Source: Acestrorhynchus altus (Eukaryota > Chordata > Actinopteri > Characiformes > Acestrorhynchidae). From it: a DNA stretch of 64,000 nucleotides. The position numbers and the translations under genes are program-made. Shown piece by piece: positions 21,371 through 34,837 of this stretch; positions within the stretch are counted from its first letter, which is position 1; each line of letters begins with the position of its first letter. The notes beneath the pieces are model-generated. The model searched no databases, was not told where the DNA came from, and saw nothing but the letters and a program-made list of their open reading frames with translations. The stretch lies in contig CM067505.1 of assembly GCA_034509495.1 (NCBI GenBank), positions 13,973,704 to 14,037,703 on the forward strand, written 5' to 3'.

Positions 21371-22555
21371 TGTTATGGCTCATAATGGGAGATTACATCT
21401 TGCAGGTACTGAGGAGCAAGCCTGTGTGTGGCTTTATATGTAAGTAAAAGAATTTGACTATCAATTTGACAATCTGACTATTGGCTCTATTGGAATGTAG
21501 TACATACATGTATACATCTCAATCCTTATAGACTAGTCTGACTGATGAAATTCCACATCTGATTGAATACCACAGGGGGGGTAATTCTTTAACCCATTAA
21601 ATAGAATAATAACCATATAAACTTTGAATGAAATGTATGTTCCCATCGGATATAATTCTGCAAGAGCCTCGCTTATACAAGGCAACAGCAATATGTGTGA
21701 TTACTGGAATACCAAAATGGTCTCAATCACTCTTATGATATGTTTACCTTTTATCAAGTCTTAAAGTATTTTGTGTAATCAGTAGTGTGACATCCAACAT
21801 GACATTTTCCTCCTCCCCCTTTTTAATGAGTGAAGGAAAGTACATTTTCCACAGATTCAGGTAACATTCTGATACACCTCTTCTCAGACTGAACTCATTG
21901 TCATGGTAACATGTACACCAAGTGGTATTCTACACAATGCATGTCATTGTGTAAATTGAGATTTTCAACATATAATACACCTCAGTTTTGATTTATTATT
22001 CAAGTGCCATTGATTATCTTGTTTTTCCTTTTGCCAACATTTCACATTCTTAAATTGTTGGTAGTTTAAATTGTTGTCAGCAATGGTGAAATTAGAATCA
22101 GAATGCCAACCTCCTTTGCCATTGTTTCCAGAATATCTATCTATAACTAGCACAGCCTTACCTCCTGCAGAATCAGTGTAGTACTTTCCTCCCTGCTATT
22201 TAATAGCCAGCCCTATGGAAGTGCCTGTACACAAGCAGATGAAGGGTGGCCTCAGTAAACAAATTAGGAGGCTAATACCTGTTTAATGTTTTAGCTTCTA
22301 ATTACAGAGGCAAGGACAGCAAAAACAGGTCAAAAACATAAACCCTACAACCAGCATTCTGGAATGCATGTAAATGTTGTGTTCTCCTTGCATATGGAAT
22401 ATGCACAAGCACATGGAGTACATAGTTGAACAATGGGCTAAAATGGAACCCACACATAAAAGTATAAGCAGCTAAGGAACACAACTCAAATGAATACACT
22501 TTAATTGAAAACCATAAAAAGAAAACTAGCTAAAATTACCAAAACATGGTTAGTT
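21371..22555. other. Unique AT-rich DNA
   Basis: No frame or structure of note. Confidence 0.4.
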
Positions 22556-22559
22556 TAGT

Positions 22560-23340
22560 AGGCATACCTTTAAACAATAGAGTTCATTGATTAAAAATGC
22601 AAATGACTTGTTCAGTGATGATAAGATGGTCAAGATAAGAAGCAGCTTTTTGCTGAAGGAGCTGCCTAGTGCTGCCTCCATGGAGTGGGAGTTTTTAGAG
22701 GACTGTTCCTTGAGGCACCCCTGTGCTACTGACCAGAAAGACAGTCCCATGCCCTACCATACTGTATTCAGTTAGTGAGGTAGTCCAGTATCCAGTTTGA
22801 CAGGTGACTTTCTACTCCATTATGTTTCACCAACATGTTGTCCATACTAGCCCAGGCTGTATGATGTTAAAGGCACTGGAGATCTGCATCATCTATGCAT
22901 CATCTACACTGATGTCATTCTGGTAGAAAACTGAAGAGAGCCCATGGATGCACTCACCAGACGGTGGAGATGGGTAAGGCCCAGCCTCCCCAGTGACTTC
23001 ATCAGATGAGAAGTGAGCGCCACTCACCTATAACTGTTGGGGTTTTTTGGGTCCTGCCTTTCAGTACAGGTATTACACAAGATGTTTTCCCACAGCTGTG
23101 GTACGTTTCCCAACTTCAGGCTCATGTTGAACATGTGCTGAAGTACACCAAGTACATCTGTGCAGGTCTTGAGGAACCTGGCACTGATGCCATCTGGACT
23201 TACACCTGGTTGTCTTGATTTTCCTTAACTCATTCCTCACCTTGGCCGGAGTGTGCCCAGAGTGAGGATTCAGCAAGATGGGGTGAGGGGCAGGATGGTG
23301 ATCAAAACCATTAAGAACAGATTGTGGTCATTCACTTGTT
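22560..23340 (-). pseudogene. Rex1-like LINE reverse-transcriptase fragment
   Basis: On the minus strand and in several frames: a KVRNELRKIKTTG start, SPDGISARFLKTC, LGNVPQLW, NPNSYR followed by VALTSHLMKSL, then SSAF(N) and STGVPQGTVL near 22650-22680. These are RT motifs 1-4 in the order of Rex1/CR1-group LINEs. The catalytic YADD stretch and C-terminus are gone. Frameshifts separate almost every block. Confidence 0.75.
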
Positions 23341-23399
23341 TCTTGTGGCAAGAAATGGTTTTTTTAGGCCTTTCCAAACTCAGCTGATATTTTTCTGTT

Positions 23400-23678
23400 G
23401 TAGCTGTTCTTTTAATGTTTTATTGACATACATACACAATACAAAACAACAGGGTCACAAGAGAATGTAACATACCAGATAGCCCAACAGTAGACTCACA
23501 ACACCAGACTGACACGAGGGAGTATATGTACACATGAGAACATTAAACACAGCTGGGACATTATTACAAAGGGGCAGGGTTACCAATCGGACACAGCTGG
23601 GAATGGGTGGAGACAAGATCAAAACAAGACACAGAAGCTAGAAGCATGTGGGAACAACACAGGACTCTATATGTGACA
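23400..23678 (-). mobile_element. 3' LTR of a small LTR element
   Basis: On the minus strand it begins TGTCACATATAG, contains the 'cacccattcccagctgtgtc' block shared with the 58.3 and 59.5 kb LTRs, a TATA-like 'acatatactccc', and an AATAAA signal near the end (about 23425). A purine tract (GGGAGAGGGG, plus-strand 23682-23693) sits directly upstream, as expected for a polypurine tract before a 3' LTR. The left end is approximate. Confidence 0.7.
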
Positions 23679-23940
23679 GTTGGCCCCTCTCCCAATGCAC
23701 AACTCCTGGGCGCGTAAACCAATAATCACCAGAGTTGGTTCAGGACAGGGACCAGGAACAGAAAAACAGGACAGGAGTCAGGACAGGACTAAGCACAGGA
23801 ACTGGAACAAATACACTGACTGGGACAGATACAAAGATCGTGACAGGGACTGGAATGACAAAACTGGACTCTATACTTGATATGAAGGGACAAACTTCTG
23901 TTCCTGAGGATGCTCCAGGTCCATTACCCTGAAACATTTT
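23679..23940 (-). mobile_element. Val/Pro-repeat internal fragment of the same LTR element
   Basis: The minus-strand frame 23740-23937 reads IPVPVTIFVSVPVSVFVPVP, sharing VPVTIF with the 1737-2240 frame. It runs up to the purine tract and the LTR, so it is the 3' part of the internal region. No opposite LTR was found on the right side. Confidence 0.65.
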
Positions 23941-25580
23941 ACTCGAACTTAAGTTAAGGTAAGGGTTTGTAGCTTATTGTATCGATCCCCCAGTTAGTGT
24001 CATTAGTCAACACTACTTAGAATACCACAGGGGCAGATTTTAATTTCTTTAAAGCTGTAGGTCCAACCACTAGATGTCAATAGAGTTAAAATTCAACTGC
24101 AACCACATCCATTAAACAATGATGTCAGATTTTGTTTGCATTGAGAAATGTGTATAAAAAGCATACTGCAAATAATTTTGTTGTTAATTTGCCCTTAAAA
24201 GTGGCCCCTCTTCATACACACAAATATCCACCCACATTATGTACCAACAGATTGTCAAATAAAGAAAACCCAATTCTCTTTACACTCATAAAATTAAACA
24301 TCAGTTAGTTGTTATATGTAACAGTTTGCTGAAAAAAGTCATTTTATTGTCATTGTGTAAATCACCTCACAACAAAATTATAAACTTAAATTACATGAGT
24401 GTATATCAAGATGTAATTCATTTTATTTTCCTGTAAAGTTGGCAATTTGAAGACATGAGGTTTATGTGACAGTGATTGTATATTATATATTTAGTTGCAT
24501 GACACCCAAAGCATTGAATTTGCTCAGATTTTTTTGACAAGGTCTCAGACCTTCATTAGCAAATCAGGCCTGAGGCATATCAACAACTGTAATTAGGAAG
24601 TGTCAGCTGAAACACATTTTCAAGCTTTCTAAATAATCAAGGCTGTCTAAAGATATAGAAATAAAAGTAATCAAAGCCCACAAGACAGGAAGACTATAAG
24701 AAGGTACCAGTGTTGCTTACACAATAAATGTATTCTGTGGCTGTTTGTTCTGGGCAGAGATCAATATGAGTGGGAAATTCATATAAAGATGAAAACTAAT
24801 TAGAAACTACTGCAAGCAGCTTCTGATCTTTTTATCAACAGCAGCATTTTATCAAAAATGTACCTCATGTCTTGATAGTTGCATTGTACATCTTTGTCTG
24901 TGAGTTGTCAGACTGTGAGTCCTCTATTTACTCAATAATCTTTCTGACTTACATGAAGCCAGAACCCACAATGTGTCCTATTGGCTGACACATGAATATA
25001 TCAGAGAACATTGTCAAAAGGTAAATGCTTGTGCTCTTTTGGAGCTAAAAAATAAATGAATTCAAATTCAAATTCAAAGCTTTTGAAATGTCCCAGACAG
25101 TTTTCTGGCCTATGTATTAGATAGAGGTTAAAATGAATAGATATTAAATAAACTGTTCAGCAAAATGAAAAACAGAAGAGTGGTAAAAGAAATTTTTAAA
25201 AAATCCAACGATCTTCCAGCTAGCAGAGAATGTTATAGGAACATTCAGTGAGGTTTTCAAAAGATTCCAAAAAGGTTAGGCTGTACAGAAACAATATTCT
25301 AGGATTCTTCTGAAGATGTGTGATGTAAAGTTTTGCACATTGTTATCACAGTGTTATTAGAATACTGCTAACACAAAAGTCTATGTTAAAAATAAACATT
25401 GTGGAAGCATTGTGGAACTTTTCCTACACTAAGCATAGCATAAATAAATACTTGCATTATTTTTTAAATATCAACACCTGCAAAGGTGCCACCTTTGGAC
25501 TGCTGCACATTTCACCAGCCAAGATGGTGTTCCTGGGGCATGTGCGTGACCCACTGCATTTCACATACATGCCCTCACCC
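23941..25580. other. Unique AT-rich DNA
   Basis: Only a short (TTCAAA)n at 25058-25078 stands out. Confidence 0.4.
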
Positions 25581-25584
25581 ACAT

Positions 25585-26780
25585 GAACAGGTGTGAGAAT
25601 GCTGTTTGTGGACTACAGTTCGGCATTCTACACCATCCTTCCCCCAAGGCTCAACATGAAGCTCTCTGTGCAGCTGTATCCTAAACTTCTTAACGGACCA
25701 CCGGCAGGTGGTGAAGATGGGCAGAAACACATTTGCCACACTGACTGTCAACGCCAAAGCCCCTCAGGGCTGTGTGCTCAGCCCATTCCTATACTCCCTG
25801 TATACCCACAGCCAGACACAGCTAAAATGTAATCGGTAAATTTGCTGCTGACACAACAATCATACACCTGATCTCCAATCTCTGTCTTAGCATCAGCAAG
25901 ACCAATGAGCTGATAGTGGATTTCTGGAAGCAGGAGAGAGAGAGCTGTGTTCATTAATGGGACCACTGTAGAGAGGGTCAGCAGCATCAAGCTCCTTGGC
26001 ACAACAGCATCTCTTCTATCTCAGGATGCTGAAGAGGTTTGGTCTGAATCCCCACATCCTGAGGATGTTCTGCACCTGCACAGTGGAAAGCACCTTCATG
26101 GGCTGCAACACCTGTTCTGGGAACTGCACCACTCTCAAGAGAAAAAATCTGCATAAATTGGAGCACACCACCAAGCACATCACCGGGGTTCAGCTCCCAG
26201 ACCTTCTGAATTTCTAGAGAAGCCTCTGTCTGAGAAAGACCAGGAGGATTATAATGGACTCCACCTACCCAAGCCATTGCCTGCTCTCAAAGCTGTCCAG
26301 CAGTAGGAGGTACAGAAGCATGAGGACCAGAACCACCAGCCACCAGGCTGCTAAACAGTCAGTACATTACTTTACATTACACACCACATTAACTCTTTCT
26401 TCAGCTGCACTTTACTCACTAGTGGAGCAGAAACTAGCTGCTCATTTACACTACACCCACCAAAGACCCTCCCACAGCACAGACTGTTTTCCACTGCACC
26501 CACTAAAGACTGTCTCCTCCTCCAAGTACAGATACATTCAATTATATACCTAGTGCACATGTAAATAAAATGCAAACATTTTTTTTGTTTCAACATACAC
26601 AATGCAATAATGTATGTATAGTATAAATAATGTATAAATACTTTATTTAGATTACATATAAGCATATTCTTTATATTAATTTTATTTTTGTTTATGTTTA
26701 TGTTTTTTATGCATCTTACTTGTGCATTACATTATGCATTTTACTACTGCAAAGGACTTGCACCTATGTATTTGTAGCAA
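25585..26780 (+). pseudogene. Rex1-like LINE, RT and 3' part
   Basis: Starts at RMLFVDYSSAF (RT motif, 25593-25625), then frame shifts lead to APQGCVLSPFLYSLYTH (about 25753-25803). The C-terminal domain follows (HITGVQLPDL, ARKTRR-like and RRYRSMRTRTT). An AT-rich tail runs to an AATAAA (about 26780). The same SSAF / APQG / RRYRS order is in the 51.3 kb copy. The YADD motif lies in a damaged stretch. The 5' part is absent, as in most 5'-truncated LINEs. Confidence 0.75.
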
Positions 26781-26839
26781 TAAATAACTACAAATGTTGA
26801 AAAGGCAGAATTCACTCATCATCGTAAAAAAATAAAAAC

Positions 26840-27230
26840 GTTACATCCAGAAGAAATCAACAATGCATAACTGCAATGGTATCATGCCAGACTGTCATGG
26901 AGTCACTCAGAATGTCATCTTCAGTGACGAGTCATGCTTTTATCTTGGTGAAGATGACTAATGAATCCATGTGTAGAGGATCATGATCAGCTCCAAGATG
27001 GTTTGCCACACACATCTTGAGGGCCTGGTGTCATGGTGTGAGGTGCAATTTTTTACTTGATCACCATAAGTTTTCATTACAGACACTTTGACCACGCAAA
27101 GTTATGTTAATGAGGTTCTGCAACCAGTTCAAACTCTATTCCAACAGGGCAAAACTAGTCCGCATACTGCAGCCTTCTCAAGAGCTTGCCTTGAAAACAC
27201 AGGTACTACTAAAGTGACAGCCTTTTGGAA
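26840..27230 (+). pseudogene. Tc1/mariner-like transposase fragment
   Basis: NVIFSDESCFYLG (first catalytic Asp, from about 26905), then a WCHG-like region, TLTTQSYVNEVLQPV (27086-27130) and KTSPHTAAF (cf. DNARPHTA, second Asp lost). The order fits the DDE domain of Tc1-like proteins. Stops are present and no inverted repeats were found. Confidence 0.6.
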
Positions 27231-27329
27231 CAAAAAGTTCTCATATAGCTCTGACAGAACAGAATGGAGATCAAGGTTTGGTATGGAATTTACAACATGC
27301 ATTAAAGGAGGGACAATGTAGAAAAAAAA

Positions 27330-28256
27330 ACTAACAAAAAAAACCAGATATAAATAATTTCAATTATTTTATCAAATAAATTACATAAATAGGTATGTAA
27401 GAAAGTATGCAGAAAACTTCAAAAGACTTTTACTTTCACTGTGATACATTTCAACAACTTCTTACTCCACTACTTTCTCCTCTACCATCTACCTTTACAC
27501 ACCACTCTGAAAGATCAGGTAGACATTACATACTGACTAAGACAAATACTGCAGTGTTTTTCAATCAAATCTGATTTTGTAATAATTTAACACAAACTAA
27601 TTTCCCAGTACTGAACTCATGGCTTCTAAGTCTGTTATGAGTCAGTGGATTTTCTATTCATTTACTAAGTGTAGGGAAACGGGTCAAAACTATTGCCTGT
27701 GGAAATCATGCCTGAAACTGATTCCACAAATAGAAATCAGTATGGCAAATGATATTGTTTTGCTTTATTGTTGCTTATGGTATGTCCTTTTACACAAGCC
27801 TTAATGTAATTAAGATGTGTGTAACTTAATGTAATTAAGATATATTGCATGTGCACCCATCCAAACGAAAAACTCCAGTCAAACCTTGAGCACAAGGTAA
27901 TTACCTAAACTCACATTTGCTCATTGAATAAGTGCAATTGAGTGCTCTAATGCAATGAAATGTGCCAGTGGAGCAGATGATTTACCCTGATGACTTGTCT
28001 TGGGCAATACCTAGCTAGCCAGCCATATTTGTCAAAGCAGTTCACATCTTTGTGTCTCAGCAGCAGTCCCAAGGGTCTTGGTCCTGCAAGTGAATGCAGT
28101 AATAGCCCTGATAGGTTTCATGATTAGCCCATCGAGCTGAAGACCTAAGTTCTCTCCCTCAGGGAGCACATTGTGGTTTAATCTCTCTCTGTGTCTATTT
28201 ATGTGGTTTACCACTTACTTTAAGGTTTTTAGTTAATTGCTGTTTATGGAAAAATA
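27330..28256. other. Unique AT-rich DNA
   Basis: No gene or element recognised. Confidence 0.4.

Positions 28257-28318
<62 letters not shown>
28257..28318. repeat. (TA)n microsatellite
   Basis: About 30 TA units. Confidence 0.95.
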
Positions 28319-28320
<2 letters not shown>

Positions 28321-28439
28321 GCTTTCTCTAAAAAAATGTTTGTTGCTGCTAAAAATAAGTTCAATCAATTTGTATGTATGTAATAGAAATTATGTCAGCA
28401 TGTTTTTGTCTATATATACTTTATAATAATTATCATTAG

Positions 28440-28910
28440 GAGTCCACCATTAGGAGAAGAGCAATGGGGTGCATGGCATGGGTGCAAGGAGAAAGCTGCT
28501 TCTCTTGCAAAAGGACATTATTGGCCATCTGCAGCCTGTCACAGTTTGCAAGAAAACCACTGGAAAAATGTTCTGTGAATTGATGAGGCCAAAATAGATA
28601 TTTTGGTTTAAATGAGAAGCATTATGTTTGCAGAAAGAAATCCAGCATAAAAATCTTATTCCATCTGTGAAATGTGATGGTGGAGGTGTCATAGTTTGGG
28701 CCTGTTTTCCTGCATCTGGGCAGGAAGGCTTGCTGAAAGCTATGTAAACAACTGAAAGCAAAGGTTCACATACTTCTGCAACTCACAGATATGTAATACT
28801 GGATAATTTTATCTCAATCAAAAAATGAGCAATTGTAATTTTGTTGTCTCATATCTTCTTTTAGCTGAAGTTTTAGGCAAAATGTATGTAGAAATATAGA
28901 AAAACACAAA
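28440..28910 (+). pseudogene. Tc1-like transposase fragment with 3' flank
   Basis: The readings FCELMRPK/ELIDEAK, NLIPSVKCDGGGVIVWACFPASG (28652-28715) and a 'ggttcacatacttctgcaac' tail match the catalytic and 3' part of a fish Tc1 element. Broken by stops. Confidence 0.65.
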
Positions 28911-28927
28911 ACAAATACATACAGATA

Positions 28928-29012
28928 TTTATTCAATCAATCATAATCAAAATTTATTTGTATAACACTTTGTACCACTGAGCTGTCATAGAGCAGCTTT
29001 ACAGAAATCAAA
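28928..29012 (-). repeat. L2-type LINE 3' tail
   Basis: On the minus strand: 'ctgtaaagctgct', then 'caaagtgttatacaaataaa' and a GATT/TGAA end. This is the same tail as at 32930-33150. Confidence 0.6.
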
Positions 29013-29026
29013 AACATGATATTTGA

Positions 29027-29132
29027 TATTATTATTATTAGTAGTAGTATTATTGTTATTATTATTATTAGCATCATCATCATCATCATTATTATTATTA
29101 TTATTATTAGTAGTAGTAGTAGTAGTAGTATT
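29027..29132. repeat. (ATT)n / (AGT)n / (ATC)n compound microsatellite
   Basis: Trinucleotide runs changing from ATT to AGT, ATC, ATT and AGT. Confidence 0.9.
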
Positions 29133-29134
29133 AA

Positions 29135-30975
29135 ACTATCAATAAAAATGTATTTTTCTTTATTTCTTTGTTTTGTATTTTAAAAGTGTCAAAAAAAGAG
29201 TCAAACAAACCTCCCACCTCAGTGTTTCTTGAAAAGCTCCACCCCCCAAACTTATGGAAACATCCTGCGAAGCAACACACAGAGACACACTCACACACAC
29301 ACAGAACAGAGAGGTCACAGTAGGTTGAAGCGTGTGCTTAGGGTGCATTCACACAAAATCCTTCCCTGCAGATGTTTTGCGACCATGTTTATGTTTGGTT
29401 TGTAATGGAACTGCTGTGAAACAACCAACAAAAGAATTATCTCTCTGATTCACTGTTTTGTTCTCATTAATGCTGGTCCCTTGGTTTAATCTAGCTCACT
29501 CAACCATTGTTTCTCTCTATTTCTCTTACTTGTTGAGCTGAAGGGGCCAACTTTAAAAATTTAAAATTTAAACCTTTTTCACTTAATTTTTACCAAAGAG
29601 GCATTAAACATGAAGTTGTTCAATTATTTCTGCAAAACCAAACCAAACATTTATAATCTTATGTCTTTTAATGACTTCTTGACAATGTGTTCAGCATCTC
29701 TTTCCTCTCTTCCACTTCCCCCATGCCACCATTGCAGATTAACTGGGTCAGGACCAGTATAGATTGTACCAGATAAATTATTTGTTCCTCACAATTAATG
29801 CATTCCAATTAAATCAGAATATTTTTGAACAAAAAGTGTACTTAACCTGTTTGAAGTACAACACATATATACAGATGCATAACACAGTAAAATAATACTG
29901 TACAATAAAATGTCAATTGTGCTATATTAATCTATGCACATTAGGTAAACCAAAGAATATCAGTGTGCAATTCTCTAACATCTTGACATCATCAACTAGT
30001 CTATTAACTACAACAGAATAATATAATTCATGAAATGCAGTTACTTTATTGCTTTCGAGTTTGGTGTGCCACAACGAGGTCTTCAGTGGCCACATCTGGC
30101 GACCCCTATGAAAAATTTCTGGGGGCAATACTCTGCATTCCATGCATGGAAGGCTGCTTGGAGCTTCTACTGAAAGTTTTAAAGTCAGACAACATATTCA
30201 GAATGATGTGGACATGGACTAAACTACTAACTAAAGAAAAAAACATAAAATATTTGTGTTGTTATTGTAAGCTGTTTCTTTCACCACTACTGTAAGGAAT
30301 TCTGAGACAGTAAGTTTTTGTACAATGAACTATTTCACATCCAGTTCACATCCACACAGAACCATCCTTTACAGCTCAACAATCAAATTATGCAAACATT
30401 TTTGAAAAATTAATGGAATTCCCCTTTAATATGTCTCAATTATTTATGACTGATTCTCTCCCACTGTCCAAATTTCCTGTATCTTATGGCGGCAGCCAGT
30501 CTGGGAGTGTGAAGGCAATCCCATGCTTCATCATAGACACATGAAGCATCCTCCTTGTCTCTTCTGATTGCTGCTCACGTAATCTTGTAGAGCAAACGCC
30601 TATGCTTGAGAGAGAATGTTAACTTACCATTTTTATTGTACTATATGTATGTGAGTCAGCAGACATCTGCAACTGGCAGGTGACCGGTTGTGCTCTTGTG
30701 GACTCCCACACATAGAGCGCAACCCTCTCAGCTAGTCACAGCCATTCATATTATTATTAAAGATCCCTATTAAACAATTTGTTGGTGCTCCAATTCATAT
30801 TTTGTCAATTCATATTGAATTCATAACATTGATTTTAGCACTTAGAATAGATTGAACCCAGTGCATGGATCCCTAAATGACATAATTCATATTCAACATG
30901 TCGCTTCTTTCCCCTGACCTCATTCTATGTGAGAGAAATAATTTTCTTCAAAGTCCATTTTAGCATCTGTTGATG
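29135..30975. other. Unique DNA, no gene seen
   Basis: Some less AT-rich parts (29200-29350, 30470-30720) but no motif, frame or splice structure that I can defend. Confidence 0.4.
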
Positions 30976-30977
30976 GT

Positions 30978-31020
<43 letters not shown>
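30978..31020. repeat. (CA)n microsatellite
   Basis: About 21 CA units. Confidence 0.95.
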
Positions 31021-31022
<2 letters not shown>

Positions 31023-31689
31023 TTATACCACAATTCTCCATCTAAATGTGCTCCATCTAAAATTGGATTTTCCTTCCAAATCTAATCTGCTCTACCAAGT
31101 GTCAATCATTCACCTTTTCTCTAAAGTTCCAGCCAACTTCCAGCAGCATTTTACTGTAAACAAAAGTATTTCTCCTTAGCTCAGTAGAGCCCCAGTGTCT
31201 GGACAAACTGTTTTGATGTGTAGTTCACAGTGTGAACTTTTCTCTTCACTTTGTTTTGTGAAACAGGTTGCAGAATGTATTATTGATTATTTGTATTTGT
31301 CTGCTGCACACTTTGGATTTGACAGACTGAATGAATGACTGACAGGCTGAGTCAATATTTTACCAACTGTAATCTCCAGATGCCTTTGTTAGAGTACATC
31401 CAGCCTTCTCTACCATACAAACCATAAAACCAAAATGATAAAACCCCAATTGCAAAATAGATTTACTAGCATCATTTAGCAATCATTAGCAGTTTGTAAT
31501 AAACCAAACAAACAACAACAAATTAAATAGATGAACAGAATAAATACAACAAAATTCCAGTTCCTAATTCTACACAAAATACCACTTTTAATGACAACTG
31601 CAGAGTCAGGTGTGCTTGAAATAAAGCACATCAAATACCTAAACTGGCTAGGGGATTGTTGACTGTGACATTCGAATGAAATGGCCACA
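31021..31689. other. Unique DNA, no gene seen
   Basis: Ordinary AT-rich sequence with no family motif, element end or tandem repeat recognised. The minus-strand frame at 31476-31688 shows no motif. Confidence 0.4.
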
Positions 31690-32310
31690 GGATAGGATGA
31701 AATGAAAAAGGATACAAAAAGATAGCACAGGCACTGAATGTTCCTAGAGATACAGAACTGGAAGAATAGTTAACATATTCAAAGTTAAAGGAACACTGGC
31801 TACACTACCTACATGTGGCAGAAGTAGGAAGCTAACTCCTGCTGCAATCAGATTCCAGAGAAGGCAGGTGGTCAAAAACCCTTGGGCTTATGGATCAGTA
31901 GTATGTCTGGAGGAGGAAGAATGAAGACTTCACTAAAAAAAGAACACCCTGCCTACAGTGAAGCATGGCAGTGGCACAGTGATGCTCTGGGATTGATTTG
32001 CTTCCTCTGGAACTGAAAACTTGCAGCATATGGAGGGCAAGAATGAATGCAATCAAATTTCACATCACCATCATGCCTTCTATAAGGAAGCTGAAGCTTG
32101 GGCATCTTTGGACCTTCCAGAGATCTCAAGCATACCTCAAGATCCACCAATGCTGGTTTCATAAATTCTCTAAGACTCTGGATTGGCCAGCACAGTCACT
32201 TCACTTGATAGAAAATCATTGCCATTGCCCATGTGGAATGGGCTAAGATTCCTCTGGAATGCTGGCAGAAACTGGTGTCTGGTTATTCATCATGTGTGCA
32301 GCAGGACAAA
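31690..32310 (+). pseudogene. Tc1/mariner-like transposase fossil
   Basis: In shifting frames: a KNEDFTKKRTPCLQ piece, LMLWD (cf. the MLWGC motif), SQAYLKIHQCW, and a SKTLDWPAQSLHLIENH block near 32163-32218 (cf. DWPxxSPDLNPIEN, third catalytic residue region). Several stops. No terminal repeats. Confidence 0.6.
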
Positions 32311-32928
32311 ACAGTAAAGTACTAAAGATGCTTGTGATGAGTGGGTGGAATAATCCTGAGTAGTTATTAAAAGTGAATAAATCTGATTGCATATGTACAG
32401 TGCTTTAGTCATGTAAGGGCTACTGGTTTTGAAAAGATAATCACCCTAAATGTTTGTGTTCATCTAGTTTTAATTAAAGGTTTAAGATATTAAAAATATG
32501 TTTGTACGACTGCAAGAACTGTCTCTTTTCTTCAGGGATGGCTTTCCACAAGATTTTGTGAAAATGTTAATTAATTGACCAGACCAGGATGTTTGCATTG
32601 AAATCAAATTAAATCAGATTAATGTGGTAACACAGAAATTAATAATTTGAATGTTCAAGCACACATTTGTTACACTGGGATTTGTTTCTTTATTCAGCAT
32701 TCTGAAAAATTGTGTTAAGTAACTCTTTAAATTGTTTAACACACTAGATCAGATTTTGAGGCTTATTTATTGCTGATAAAAATATACATATTTATATAAA
32801 ATAAAGAGAACATGGTGTGGGCATGATATTATTCTAAATACTGATGTCATACCAGTATAATACTGGCTAAAGGCTGAACACAACCATATACCCACGTCAC
32901 AAGTCACTGTTTTATTTTGAAAGGCTGA
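32311..32928. other. Unique AT-rich DNA
   Basis: No gene or element recognised. Confidence 0.4.
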
Positions 32929-32929
32929 A

Positions 32930-33082
32930 GCTTGGTGCCTCTCAAGGTTTCTTCCTCCAAGCCTGAGGGAGTTTTTCCTTGCCACTGTTTGCCCACTGGC
33001 TGCTCATTTGAGGTTTGGATCTGGATTTCTGTAAAGCTGCTTTGTGACAAACTCTTGATGTAAAAAGTGCTATATAAAAAAC

Positions 33083-33152
<70 letters not shown>
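32930..33152 (+). repeat. L2-type LINE 3' UTR with (GATT)n end
   Basis: 'ggtttcttcctccaagcctg', 'gggagtttttccttgccact', 'ctgtaaagctgctttgtgac' and 'aagtgctatataaaa' are followed by about 16 GATT units. This is the common fish L2-clade 3' end, from memory of the family. The coding part is absent (5' truncation). Confidence 0.65.
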
Positions 33153-33378
33153 GCTAGATAATAACGTACTTTAAAATGGCAAAGTGTACAATGAACAGTT
33201 GAATTGTTTTGAGCGTTGTTTGACCGTTGAATTGTTGGAAAGGAAGGTGAACCTGACACCTGAAAAATGTAAAATGTTATATTAAACTTATTTGTATATG
33301 ACAGGTCAATAAGAAATCTGGTTAGACCATCTTTTTTTCTTTATTTGTTGAAATCTTACAGCAGTACAATGGACTGCC

Positions 33379-33380
<2 letters not shown>

Positions 33381-33446
<66 letters not shown>
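33381..33446. repeat. (GT)n microsatellite
   Basis: About 33 GT units. Confidence 0.95.
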
Positions 33447-33449
<3 letters not shown>

Positions 33450-34435
33450 CAATACTGTAATTAGACTTTTCCATGTGAAGAATAGTCTATGCTGCTTCTT
33501 ATTAATGTTAAGTAACATTTGGTAGAATTTAAAATTGAGCAAATGTGGGGATATGATACCACAAACAAACTCAGCAAGGATGCCAGAACCCCAGTTTGTA
33601 TAAATGATCATTTATTAACAGCACCCCAGTCAGGAAACTGACTGAAAGCTGGAATGCTATCAATGCTGCAACCTTGTACTGGGATATTACCTCACTATCG
33701 TTCTGCATAAGTATGTGTACCTGTGAGCAGTACTGAAACTAGGTTATAGAGTCCAAGGCTGCATTTCTCTGCTGTATAAGAAAGATCCTTCACTTTGGAA
33801 CAGCCTTTTGTGACGTAGCAGCCAAGATACGCAGCCTGTCGTCGACGCAGCTTAGACTTTGGAACATAGGTTTTACCACAGTGTACCATTCAGAAAAGTA
33901 AGGATCAATCATGCAGCCAGTGTTTTAGATGGTTTTAGAATGGTGAGTGAAATCTCAGAGGGAAATAAATGTTCCCAAAAAATGGCCAGTGTTTGGTAAA
34001 TGGTACAAATTTCAAAGTTCTCCAAAGTGGAACTCAACCCAAGTTGACTTGTGACTTCCATATTTCCAGTTATTGGATTACTCCTCACACTGTATCTGCC
34101 CTTTAGTGGGGTGAAGAATGGCTGGTAACAGCATTGTGATTGTGTTGCTGGAACAGCCTAATCTTTTGTGCTGTAGCTTACTAAAACTGCCTTTCATTCA
34201 CATACGTTGATTTTCTATTGTTGGTCACTGTTCGCTCCCAGCCTTTTTCTCCTCGTTAATCATAAGTAGCATCATATTGGAATAGATTCATTAGCATCTA
34301 CCTCTGCACACCTGCGATCCTGACCAACGTGTCCATCTTTCTCCAAGGGTGAGAAAGTGTCCATAACTGTGTGAGGGGGCTGGGACATAGGGACAACTAA
34401 TCATGCATGTGTCATCTCCATGATACAGTTTCCAG
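33450..34435. other. Unique, mixed-composition DNA
   Basis: No element recognised. Part of it (34190-34400) is non-repetitive and GC-balanced, as conserved non-coding DNA often is. Confidence 0.35.
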
Positions 34436-34439
34436 AATG

Positions 34440-34444
34440 CTCTC

Positions 34445-34512
<68 letters not shown>
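34440..34512. repeat. (CT)n microsatellite
   Basis: Nearly pure CT over about 70 bp. Confidence 0.95.
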
Positions 34513-34514
<2 letters not shown>

Positions 34515-34837
34515 AATTCATGCTCACTCTTCCCATCTTCCTTTGCTCTCTGCCTGGAGGCATCTAAGCACTGATTGATGGATTGAAATATTCAGTTATT
34601 ATCACGCCTTGATAAGACCGTACGGTGAAGGATTTGATGTGGGCTCTTGCCACATTTTTACAAGCCCCTGTTAGCTGTTGCCTTCTCGCATTACCAGTGT
34701 TTTATGACTTTTTTCCCCTTTTTCTTTTCTCTCTGCTAGTTCATCAGAATGACACATTTCGTAAATGACTGTCTTGTTCTTTCAGGGAAGGGGATGACTT
34801 GGTGGTCAATATCTCATTACCTCTCTCTTTCTCTCAG

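Noticed and set aside
32942..33259. 105-aa minus-strand frame with repeated INQS
   Set aside because: Antisense of the L2 3' UTR and its GATT array.
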